Origin: Pseudomonas sp. MYb327
Lineage (GTDB): Bacteria; Pseudomonadota; Gammaproteobacteria; Pseudomonadales; Pseudomonadaceae
Assembly (NCBI RefSeq): GCF_040438925.1
Contig: NZ_CP159258.1
Location: forward strand, 4,168,001 to 4,232,000
DNA: 64,000 nt
Reading direction: 5' to 3'
Shown here: piece by piece, positions 1 through 6,329 of the stretch
Numbering within the stretch: the first letter of the stretch is position 1
How the letters are laid out: the number at the start of each line of letters is the position of its first letter
Translations under genes and position numbers: made by a program
The notes under the pieces: generated by a model
Databases searched by the model: none
What the model was told of the DNA's origin: nothing
What the model saw: only the letters and a program-made list of their open reading frames with translations

Positions 1-1
1 T

Positions 2-1261
2 TTTGCCGAAATAATACTTCAAAACATAGACAATCGGGTTCTTCAGAAAGCCATCCAACACCAAGGCTCTTATGACGTCAGACGCTATGTCGATGATTAT
101 TTTCTATTTTATAACGATGATAAAGTTGGAGAACATATACTTAGCGAATTCCAAAACTCGTTGGAAAATGTAAAACTTTATCTAAATGAATCAAAAATTT
201 CGCGCCATAAAGCACCATTTTTGACCGGCATCACAATGGCAAAGAAAGATATTCAGGATATATTCTCTGCGCTGTTTGATACATTTGACGAGTCAAAAAA
301 AGGTGTAACCCCTGACATCGATGTACCTGAGAACGCAGATAGTCACTCTGACCAGCCTGAGGAAAAAATAACCTTTATAAAATACTTCAAGGGCCCAGGT
401 GTAGTCGCAAACAGATTAATAAGAGATATCAAAGCGATAGTCAGAAGCAATGATATAGAATTTGAAACCATTACAGGTTACTTTTTCACTGTAATCAAAA
501 ACAAAATTCACGAAGTTTATGGATACAGTGCAACTTTGGATGATGCGCAACAAGAAAACGTACTAAAATTCTTGCTAGTAATTATTGACGTAACTTTCTT
601 TGTTTACTCCATGGATGTTAGGGTTAGAAGCACATTCTTGGTCAGTCAAATCTCAATACTCTGCTGCAGAATCGCCAAACTGATGAAGCCAGTGTACGGA
701 GATGAAATTGTAAAAAAAATACAAGACGAAATTACCTTTACAATGAAAAACAAACGAGCAGACAAGGTGTCCTCGGGAGTAGAGGTTATCAATCTTTTAA
801 TCGCGCTTAGAGAAATATCTGGAGAGGCCGATCTAGTTTCAGAAGATGACGTATCAAAATTTATATTCAATGAACCAACAGAAAACATCGGCAGCATCAA
901 CTACTTCCAGGTAATTTCCGTTTTATTTTACATAAAAAACAATCCGATTTATGAAAACCTAAAGCAAAAAATGAAGACCCTAGTTCTTTCTATATTATCC
1001 ACTCAGAGAGCATCGGTTTATTCTGAGGCGTCTCACCTTTTACTTGACCTTGTGCGCTGCCCTTACCTAGATAGAGCATTTAAAGCAAAAATGATTATCA
1101 GCTCTTTTAGAACCGAATTTGGCAGAAATCCAACTTCATCAGAACTCAAGAAGCAGAAAAAATATATGGCGCTGCATGACTGGTTCGTAGACTGGAGTGA
1201 AGCAGGAATTAAGATTGAAAGACTGCTACAGAAAAAAGAGTTGAAAACTGCATACGAGTAG
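2..1261 (+). CDS. Reverse transcriptase, C-terminal part (UG/Abi, DRT-type antiphage RT; 5' end outside window)
   Basis: The frame is open from the first bases of the window, so this is the 3' part of a longer gene; 419 codons are visible. Bases 86-97 encode YVDD in the context RRYVDDYFLFYND, the catalytic palm motif of a reverse transcriptase. About 25 residues later LNESKI..APF looks like the segment after the active site. The remaining roughly 340 residues are lysine-rich, predicted helical and without a nuclease or maturase motif I recognise; this fits the alpha-helical C-terminal region of UG/Abi-type defence RTs rather than a group II intron protein. The gene is far more AT-rich than everything downstream, which suggests horizontal transfer. 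The next 200 bases look like a structured RNA with an AC repeat, so a Drt3b (UG8)-like partner of a DRT3 system is my best guess. RT identity is strong; the subfamily is inference. An internal ATG at 161 would lose the active site and is not the start. Confidence 0.85.
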   Translation, partial: FAEIILQNIDNRVLQKAIQHQGSYDVRRYVDDYFLFYNDDKVGEHILSEFQNSLENVKLYLNESKISRHKAPFLTGITMAKKDIQDIFSALFDTFDESKKGVTPDIDVPENADSHSDQPEEKITFIKYFKGPGVVANRLIRDIKAIVRSNDIEFETITGYFFTVIKNKIHEVYGYSATLDDAQQENVLKFLLVIIDVTFFVYSMDVRVRSTFLVSQISILCCRIAKLMKPVYGDEIVKKIQDEITFTMKNKRADKVSSGVEVINLLIALREISGEADLVSEDDVSKFIFNEPTENIGSINYFQVISVLFYIKNNPIYENLKQKMKTLVLSILSTQRASVYSEASHLLLDLVRCPYLDRAFKAKMIISSFRTEFGRNPTSSELKKQKKYMALHDWFVDWSEAGIKIERLLQKKELKTAYE

Positions 1262-1274
1262 CAGCACAATGACA

Positions 1275-1450
1275 TTGCAGGCGTGCTTACAGGTTAAGTG
1301 CAAAATACCCATGCGAGGACGTTTCTCCCATGATGATTCCGACATCTATGTCGGACACACACCAATGACTTTACCTCAGCGCCTGCCTCCCCCACTTACC
1401 TCGATAGCTACGCAGATTTTCGAGGTTGCAGTAAAGAAGTCCACACGATA
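1275..1450 (+). ncRNA. Candidate structured ncRNA with an (AC)4 tract, downstream of the RT
   Basis: No convincing ORF lies here. A perfect hairpin, CCGACA-TCTA-TGTCGG (1339-1354), is followed directly by ACACACAC (1355-1362). Next comes a nested pair of stems: CTTTAC (1369-1374) with GTAAAG (1431-1436), enclosing ACCTCGA (1398-1404) with TCGAGGT (1420-1426). A short AC repeat left single-stranded between stems is what I would expect of the templating RNA of DRT3-type systems, where one RT copies an ACACAC template into poly(GT). The stems are seen; RNA function and the family link are inference. Confidence 0.5.
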
Positions 1451-1457
1451 CCCTCCC

Positions 1458-1660
1458 CGCCGTCGCTGCCAATTCAGCGACCGGGTGTGGTAACCCGAGT
1501 TATTCAAGGCGCAACAGCGCCCCAATCACGTCATCAGGCGTTTTTTTTATGCCTGCGGCGTGAGTTATGGCGGCTGTGCGTGGGACGCCCTCGGGCGTGC
1601 CGGTTTCCTTGATTCCCGGTTTACCACCCTGCGCACAGCTGTCACCCATTCGTGTGGTAA
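1458..1660 (+). ncRNA. Candidate structured RNA resembling the C4 antisense RNA family
   Basis: Successive stems are visible: GTCGCTG-ccaatt-CAGCGAC, CGGGT-gtggta-ACCCG, GGCGC-aaca-GCGCC and CAGGC-(T-rich loop)-GCCTG, followed by a longer CTGTGCG/CGCACAG pairing. The order of a GTCGC hairpin and then a GGGTGTGGTAACCC hairpin reminds me of C4 antisense RNAs of phage and Pseudomonas loci; the family name is recalled, not searched. It ends just before the Shine-Dalgarno of the leader peptide at 1697, so it could control that peptide and the DUF3077 gene coupled to it. Confidence 0.45.
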
Positions 1661-1696
1661 CGAAAGTGGCAGCTCCTCATATCAAGGAGTTGGATA

Positions 1697-1801
1697 ATGC
1701 GCAGTATCAATCCGTTTGAAATTTGGCTTTCCCCTCTACGCAATTCCCAATCGCGTAACGCCCTCCGCCATGGCCTCTCCATCCTCGGTGGTGGCCAATG
1801 A
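1697..1801 (+). CDS. 34-residue leader peptide coupled to the DUF3077 gene
   Basis: This short ORF begins MRSINPFEIWLSP and ends GGGQ. AAGGAG lies about eight bases before the ATG, and its TGA overlaps the ATG of the next gene (ATGA), which is strong evidence for translational coupling. It has no recognisable domain. It follows directly on a hairpin-rich RNA, so it may serve as a regulated leader whose translation opens the downstream start. No function is known to me. Confidence 0.55.
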   Translation: MRSINPFEIWLSPLRNSQSRNALRHGLSILGGGQ

Positions 1802-2109
1802 CTGAACAATCTGAACTCAAAACCATCGGCCTGACACCGGCCATCTACTGCGCGGATCAACCGCTGTTTCATGTCACTCGCGGGGTTCCTCTTGGTGATG
1901 CGTTGTCCATGGCTTCCGATTTTCTGTTCCTGGCCAAGGCGCTCACTGAAGATGCTGCTTATGCCAGAGACACTGATCGTCGTGCTTGGGCTGCGCATTA
2001 TTTGACTTCGATGAGTAAGGCGTTGGTGGATGATGCGGTGAAGGTGCTGACTCGGGATCGGGTTTATGTGCCGGTGTCCAAGCGGGCGGGGGCTAAGGCT
2101 GAGGGTTAG
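1798..2109 (+). CDS. DUF3077 family protein
   Basis: A 103-residue acidic-to-neutral protein. The core reads LFHVTRGVPLGDALSMASDFLFLAKALTED and is followed by WAAHYLTSMSKALVDDA, the helix-turn-helix-like arrangement I associate with DUF3077, a small family common in several copies in Pseudomonas. The start is fixed by the four-base ATGA overlap with the upstream leader peptide. A rho-independent terminator lies 130 bases downstream. The biochemical role is unknown; the placement after a C4-like RNA suggests a regulatory or phage-derived origin. Confidence 0.7.
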   Translation: MTEQSELKTIGLTPAIYCADQPLFHVTRGVPLGDALSMASDFLFLAKALTEDAAYARDTDRRAWAAHYLTSMSKALVDDAVKVLTRDRVYVPVSKRAGAKAEG

Positions 2110-2175
2110 TGGTTGAGGCCTGTGGGGGTGGTTTGTGAGGGTGGTGGCTGATTCGGCATTTGTGTTGGCTGAGTG

Positions 2176-2209
2176 GGCGCTATCGCTGGCAAGCCAGCTC
2201 CCACAGGGG
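2176..2209. repeat. REP-like palindrome
   Basis: GCGCTATCGCTGGCaaGCCAGC followed by TCCCACAGGGG is a typical Pseudomonas REP half with its conserved CCCACAGG tail. It sits between the DUF3077 gene and its terminator. Confidence 0.7.
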
Positions 2210-2236
2210 TTGCGCGTGATGACTGGCATACAGGAT

Positions 2237-2261
2237 TAGCCCCGAGGTTTCGGGGCTATTT
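2237..2261 (+). terminator. Rho-independent terminator after the DUF3077 gene
   Basis: A nine-base-pair stem TAGCCCCGA / TCGGGGCTA with a four-base loop is followed by TTT. It lies about 130 bases after the DUF3077 stop. Confidence 0.7.
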
Positions 2262-2467
2262 AGTATTCGACTCTGGGTATGGCTTTGCGCTTAAAGCGCA
2301 ATAGATCAACGCATCAGCACGCAAGGTTCAATGCCTGCGGCTCTGTGTACTTCAGAGAGCCTGAAACTTCATGTAACTGAGTCAAATTGACCGGAAAGCG
2401 AGCGGCCCGACAATCTCCCCCAGCAGCCAACAACGAAAGTCTTTTTCGGCATCACAAGGACGTATCA

Positions 2468-2968
2468 ATGCGGCAAATCGCCCTCAGCAACAAGCCACTC
2501 AGAGGCATTCATCGTCGCCTTCGCGCTCTGGAATACTGGGCCTCCGGTTTTCGCGACCAATTTTACCCGCGATCTGTGCACATGGAGCGCTACACACATT
2601 GGAAGATTCCGGTGCACGAGGCCCTCGTCCAAGGCCCTCAGGCCAGGATCGAAGTTAAAGCCTTCTGCATTCAGCAACTCCTCGAAGCGGCTAGCCATCT
2701 CTCCAGCGCCGCTGACCACTCACAGGGTTATTACCGGGTCGCTTGCCTGCTGGTGTGGCCATGGGTTCATCAGAGCGAGATCACCCTCTTCTATGACCGG
2801 GACTACTATCTGGGTTTTCTCGGTGACACCAACTCGCTCAAGCCAGAGCGGATCAGTCATGCCTTGGCGTTGCGCACACCAGCGCAGTTCATCGAGCACG
2901 GGCATGACGTCACTCAACCTGACGATGAGGTCGCAGTGCAGTGGTGGTGCATTGGGGAACCGGCCTGA
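2468..2968 (+). CDS. Conserved hypothetical protein (possibly DUF3916)
   Basis: Predicted to be 166 residues, cytoplasmic, with no signal peptide or membrane segment. The N-terminal LRGIHRRLRALEYWASGFRD and the later YYRVACLLVWPWVHQSEITLFYD resemble what I remember of DUF3916 proteins; this match is tentative. I chose the ATG at 2468 because AAGGA lies eight bases upstream; an in-frame start at 2387 has no such site. The C-terminus (EVAVQWWCIGEP) is aromatic-rich. The gene stands alone, flanked by REP elements on both sides, and gives no operon context. Function unknown. Confidence 0.7.
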   Translation: MRQIALSNKPLRGIHRRLRALEYWASGFRDQFYPRSVHMERYTHWKIPVHEALVQGPQARIEVKAFCIQQLLEAASHLSSAADHSQGYYRVACLLVWPWVHQSEITLFYDRDYYLGFLGDTNSLKPERISHALALRTPAQFIEHGHDVTQPDDEVAVQWWCIGEPA

Positions 2969-2975
2969 CGGCTTT

Positions 2976-3024
2976 GGCGAGCAGGCTCGCTAAAGGAAGC
3001 GCTATCGCGAGCTCCCACAGGGGT
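2976..3024. repeat. REP-like element
   Basis: GGCGAGCAGGCTCGC, then CGCTATCGCGAGCTCCCACAGGGG. Two imperfect REP cores lie in tandem just after the preceding stop codon. Confidence 0.65.
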
Positions 3025-3110
3025 TGTGGTGAGTGGCAGGCATCGGTTGGCCCTGGTATGTGAGCGGGTTTGCGGTGCATCTCAGCATTGAGGGCGGTTG
3101 GGCTGGCGCT

Positions 3111-3139
3111 ATCGCCAGCAGGGCTAGTCCCACAGGGGG
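3111..3139. repeat. REP-like element
   Basis: GGCGCTATCGCCAGCAGGGCTAGTCCCACAGGGG has the conserved tail and a degenerate palindrome. Together with the copy at 2976 it occupies most of the non-coding stretch between 2969 and 3198, where I see no gene. Confidence 0.6.
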
Positions 3140-3198
3140 ATGCGCATCAGCAGGGAGTGCGCGTCAGCCCTGGGTTTCGGGGTTTCGATTAGAGCGGG

Positions 3199-3567
3199 TC
3201 AGAGCAGGTGTTGGGAGATCAGTTTTGAGATTTCTACCATGGACGTCCTGCCGGTGAATTCGAATTGAACTTTGCCCAGGGACGAGAAGTAGATCTCCAG
3301 TTCCGAATCCAGGTCGAAGGTGCCGGAGGTTTCTACGGAGTAGGCGACGATGTTTTTGTAGGGCAGTGAGGTGAAGTCTTTTTTGCTGCCGGTGAGGCCC
3401 TGAACGTTGACGGCGATGATGCGTTTGTTGGTGAATACGACGCCGTCGCGCATGGATTTGTAAGCGTCGATTACCTGCTCGCCTTCCAACAGCAGGGCAC
3501 TGACGCGTTCTGCGTATTCTTCGTTTTGCTTGAGTTTGAAGAAGCCTTTGTTGTTGAAATCAATCAT
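3199..3567 (-). CDS. PH-domain (bPH_1-type) protein
   Basis: A 122-residue soluble protein that is a single bacterial PH-like domain. The segment MRDGVVFTNKRIIAVN followed by the KKDFTSLPYKNIVAYSVE strands is characteristic of the bPH_1 (YokE-like) fold, and the tail EISKLISQHLL is the closing helix. I chose the ATG at 3567 (MIDFNNKGFF), which has AGGGA upstream; the longer frame to 3708 would add an unlikely cysteine-rich leader. Members are generally small, of unknown function and stress- or membrane-associated. Monocistronic: the hairpin at 3699 separates it from the channel gene. Confidence 0.75.
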   Translation of the reverse strand: MIDFNNKGFFKLKQNEEYAERVSALLLEGEQVIDAYKSMRDGVVFTNKRIIAVNVQGLTGSKKDFTSLPYKNIVAYSVETSGTFDLDSELEIYFSSLGKVQFEFTGRTSMVEISKLISQHLL

Positions 3568-3698
3568 GTGCTTTTCCCTGTTTACTGGCGGAGAGTTCCG
3601 GGCTGATCGTGACGTACCTGAGCATCGGGGTAAATCAAGACAGGGGAATTTCCCACAAGCTGCACAGAAAACGGCGACGCAAATTGTGACAGGGTGAA

Positions 3699-3721
3699 AC
3701 CGGGGCATTACGCGCCCCGGT
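3699..3721 (-). terminator. Hairpin terminator after the Tsx/OmpK-like gene
   Basis: ACCGGGGC (3699-3706) pairs with GCCCCGGT (3714-3721). On the minus strand it follows the stop of the channel gene by about 20 bases and is trailed by TTT. Confidence 0.55.
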
Positions 3722-3743
3722 CTGACGCTCTACAGGTCACGCG

Positions 3744-4565
3744 TCAGAAATGCACCTTCAGCAACAGACTCAACGCATTCTGGTCTGTTTCAAATCCTGA
3801 AGTGTCTTCAATCCCGTATTTATTCGACCAGTAATCCCACTCGATCCCCGCATAAAACTGCTTCTGCCGTTGCCCCAGCGCCTTGCCCACGTCGTATTTG
3901 ATCTGTGGATTAAAGTGAAAGCTCTTGGCCACGTAGTTGGAGGTGCCTTTGTTGCCGACGTCGTTGACGTACCACTCCAGGTAGCCGTCGAAGAGGATGT
4001 CCGAGCGGCCCACCGGGAGGGTCATGGACCAGGTGGGGTTGATCTGCCATTGGCCGGAGGCTTTGCCGGTGATGCCGTCGGGTTTGCGGTAGTAGGTGTT
4101 CAGGGAGAAGCGATCGAACCCTGGCAAGGCGAGGTCGACGGCGGGGCCGAGCAGATATTTGCGGTTGCGGTCTTTGCCGCGTTCGTAGGTGGCGGCGATG
4201 AGCACGTCCTTGACGATGCCGTAGCTCAGGGACCGGTCGCTGATTTTGCCCAGGGACAGGCGCGGGGAGAATTCACCGTAGTAGGAATAGCCGTCGTCAC
4301 CCGAGAGGCCGTTGGACCATTTGTTGTCGACGAACATGAAGACGTCGCCCCAGGTCCAGCCGCTGGCGTGTTCGAAGCTCACCGTTTGCTGGGTGTCGTC
4401 GCCGGTGCCGTCGACTTTGAAGTGCTGGCCGTAGAGGTAGCTCAGGCTGTTGTCGTTCCACAACATCGGGCCGGCTTCGACGCCGGCGCTGGCCAGGGCG
4501 AACAGCGGCAGCAGGCTGCGACGCAGCAGTGAAGGTGCAAGTAATGGAATACGCGATGCTTTCAT
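3744..4565 (-). CDS. Tsx/OmpK-like nucleoside-type outer-membrane channel
   Basis: A 273-residue exported beta-barrel. The first 31 residues form a signal peptide ending near SAGVEAG. The mature part begins PMLWNDNSLSYLYG, and the barrel alternates aromatic-rich strands (WTWGDVFMFVDNKW, YSYYGEFSPRLSLG, YAGIEWDYWSNKYGI), ending in the hydrophobic-aromatic LLLKVHF that BAM recognises. These features match the OmpK/Tsx family of 12-stranded channels that admit nucleosides and similar solutes. It lies divergently from an operon that I think catabolises a nitrogen heterocycle, so a shared substrate range (purine-like compounds) is possible but not shown. The family call is fairly sure, the substrate unsure. 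Confidence 0.8.
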   Translation of the reverse strand: MKASRIPLLAPSLLRRSLLPLFALASAGVEAGPMLWNDNSLSYLYGQHFKVDGTGDDTQQTVSFEHASGWTWGDVFMFVDNKWSNGLSGDDGYSYYGEFSPRLSLGKISDRSLSYGIVKDVLIAATYERGKDRNRKYLLGPAVDLALPGFDRFSLNTYYRKPDGITGKASGQWQINPTWSMTLPVGRSDILFDGYLEWYVNDVGNKGTSNYVAKSFHFNPQIKYDVGKALGQRQKQFYAGIEWDYWSNKYGIEDTSGFETDQNALSLLLKVHF

Positions 4566-4692
4566 GGGCTGCCCTTGTCAGGTGATTGGCGGATATCACC
4601 GGCAAGGCGTGCCCGAGCTGCGGGTTAGCCACTGTTCTGGCCCTCAATTTACTGAGGGGCGCCCCTTGCCGGGTACGCGGCGTAATGCCGCC

Positions 4693-5041
4693 AGAGCAAT
4701 GCCCTGCACCTTGGGTCCTATATGGAGCCACTCAGTGCTGACCGCTTCTACTCGATACGGGACTTAGCACGGGTTGTGCCAACTGATCGAATACAATCAG
4801 CAAGCCTTATTCAGCACAATCCACGATTGAAACTGCACACTCCATCCGCGAATACGCTGCGCACCAACTTGAGGCTCGTCCAAAAAATTCGCACCATCGC
4901 GATTCATCCCCCCACTGCTCCCCGAGCGCCTGAAACGCCGAATCCCCTCACAGCGCGGTAGCAACAACTTGGCACACTTCTGGCTTTAGCTCCCCTCGAG
5001 TAGAAGCGGTCAGTGCCAGCCATGGCACCGGGCATTGCTCT
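4693..5041. repeat. Long imperfect inverted repeat enclosing about 240 bp
   Basis: An 18-base perfect repeat, CTGACCGCTTCTACTCGA, occurs at 4738-4755 and as its reverse complement at 4996-5013. The homology resumes outside with AGAGCAATGCCC (4693-4704) against GGGCATTGCTCT (5030-5041), and weakly inside around GTGCCAA. The enclosed DNA has no credible gene. It could be a MITE or the remnant of a mobile element. I see no transposase and no clear target-site duplication. Confidence 0.6.
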
Positions 5042-5066
5042 TGCGCCCTTCCCTATGGGCGTACGT

Positions 5067-5174
5067 CCGATTGGATGCTTGAACGCGGCGCCAACGCCCC
5101 GGGCAAGAGAGAAGTGTTAGCCGCGTGACTACGTCTTGGCGCCCTCTCTCTTCCCACGTTCTCTCTCCAATCGG
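5067..5174 (+). promoter_or_regulatory. Nested inverted repeats in the leader of the ABC-importer operon
   Basis: CCGATTGGA (5067-5075) pairs with TCCAATCGG (5166-5174), and inside it GGCGCCAA (5087-5094) pairs with TTGGCGCC (5136-5143). The distal arm ends 60 bases before the substrate-binding-protein start. It could be a structured mRNA leader, including an uncharacterised riboswitch or attenuator, or two dyad operators. The stems are seen; the role is inferred. Confidence 0.45.
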
Positions 5175-5234
5175 TCCCTCGCTGGCGTGCCGATTGGCGC
5201 GCGGCGGTTTTCGAATCGTTGTGGAGAACACATC

Positions 5235-6257
5235 ATGAAAATTCGCTTTGCCTTGGGTCAACCGCTTCGCTCGTTGCTGGCCATGGCCCTCGTGCCCGCT
5301 GCCCTGATAGCGTCTCCGCTGGCCTTGGCTAATGACAAGGTGGTGCTGCTCACTTCCTGGTATGCCCAGGCCGAACAGGGTGGTTTTTACCAGGCCCTGG
5401 CCGATGGCTTGTACGAGAAAGAAGGCCTGGACGTGACCATTCGCATGGGTGGGCCGCAGGTCAATGGCATGCAGTTGCTGGTCAACAAACAGGCCGACTT
5501 CATCGTCAACTACGACTTGCAGATCCTCAAGAGCGTGGAGCAAGGCCTGCCGGTGGTGGCCGTGGCCGCGCCGTTTCAGGGCGACCCACAAGGATTGCTG
5601 ACTCATGCGGACGTCAGCGGCCTGGACGCCTTGCAGAACAAGCAGGTGCTGGTGTCCACCTCGGGCCAGCAAACCTGGTGGCCGTGGCTCAAGGCCAAGT
5701 ACCAACTCAAGGACAGCCAGGCCCGGCCCTACACCTTCAACCTGCAACCTTTCCTCGCGGACGCCAACACCACGCAGCAGGCCTATGCCAGTTCCGAATT
5801 GTTCCAGGCGCTGAAGACCGGGGAGAAAGCCAACTTTTTCCTGTTTGCCGACGCCGGCTACCCGCCTTACGGCTCGACCCTGGCCACCCGCCAGGACGTG
5901 ATCGATCAGCACCCCGACCGGGTCCAGCGTTTTGTTCGCGCCTCGATGGAGGGCTGGAAGCGCTACCTGGACAACCCGAGCGCCAACCATTTGATCAAGG
6001 CCGACAACCCGAACATGAGCGATGAGCTGCTCGCCTGGGGCTTGTCGACTCTCAAGCAATATCGCCTGGTCACCGGCGGTGATGCCGCCACCCAGGGCAT
6101 CGGTGTGATGAGCGATGCGCGCTGGCAGGCCACCCGCAATTTCATGGTCGAAGCCGGCCTGCTCGGTGCCGATGCGCCTTGGCAGAAGGCCTATACCACG
6201 CGCTTCGTCCAGGACTTGAAAGTGCTGCCGACCGCCGAACAGGCCGCCAGCCGCTAA
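5235..6257 (+). CDS. NMT1/THI5-like ABC transporter substrate-binding protein
   Basis: A 340-residue periplasmic binding protein and the first gene of a six-gene operon. Residues 1-33 form a signal peptide (MKIRFALG..., cleaved after SPLALA). The mature start NDKVVLLTSWYAQAEQGGFYQALADGLYEKEGLDVTIR is the classic opening of the NMT1/SsuA-like family, which binds sulfonates, nitrate, hydroxymethylpyrimidine or other small organics; MGGPQVNGMQLLVNKQADF completes the first lobe. I chose the ATG at 5235 because GGAG precedes it by about eight bases and it begins the signal peptide; the open frame to 5136 runs through the inverted-repeat leader. It delivers its ligand to the permease and ATPase encoded downstream. 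The ligand is unknown; the neighbouring oxygenase and amidohydrolase suggest a nitrogen heterocycle. Confidence 0.85.
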   Translation: MKIRFALGQPLRSLLAMALVPAALIASPLALANDKVVLLTSWYAQAEQGGFYQALADGLYEKEGLDVTIRMGGPQVNGMQLLVNKQADFIVNYDLQILKSVEQGLPVVAVAAPFQGDPQGLLTHADVSGLDALQNKQVLVSTSGQQTWWPWLKAKYQLKDSQARPYTFNLQPFLADANTTQQAYASSELFQALKTGEKANFFLFADAGYPPYGSTLATRQDVIDQHPDRVQRFVRASMEGWKRYLDNPSANHLIKADNPNMSDELLAWGLSTLKQYRLVTGGDAATQGIGVMSDARWQATRNFMVEAGLLGADAPWQKAYTTRFVQDLKVLPTAEQAASR

Positions 6258-6329
6258 GCCAAATTGCAACGCTGAACCCAAAGCCCGGGCCCAAGAGCCG
6301 GCTGAATGAATACCGTGAGGACACTTTTT

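Noticed and set aside
161..1261. Independent 366-codon gene starting at 161
   Set aside because: The frame is open upstream and encodes the RT active site before 161, so the ATG at 161 is internal.
1269..1493. 74-codon ORF over the AC-tract region downstream of the RT
   Set aside because: No ribosome-binding site, no protein-like composition, and it overlaps the stems that support an RNA reading.
1..2109. CRISPR array or retron msr/msd near the RT
   Set aside because: No direct repeats with spacers are visible, and no msr/msd-type inverted repeat with a branching G was found downstream; the upstream side is outside the window.
4566..5234. Known purine or thiamine riboswitch upstream of the channel or importer
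   Set aside because: I could not align the region to the conserved cores of the purine, TPP or guanidine classes, so only an unclassified leader is reported.
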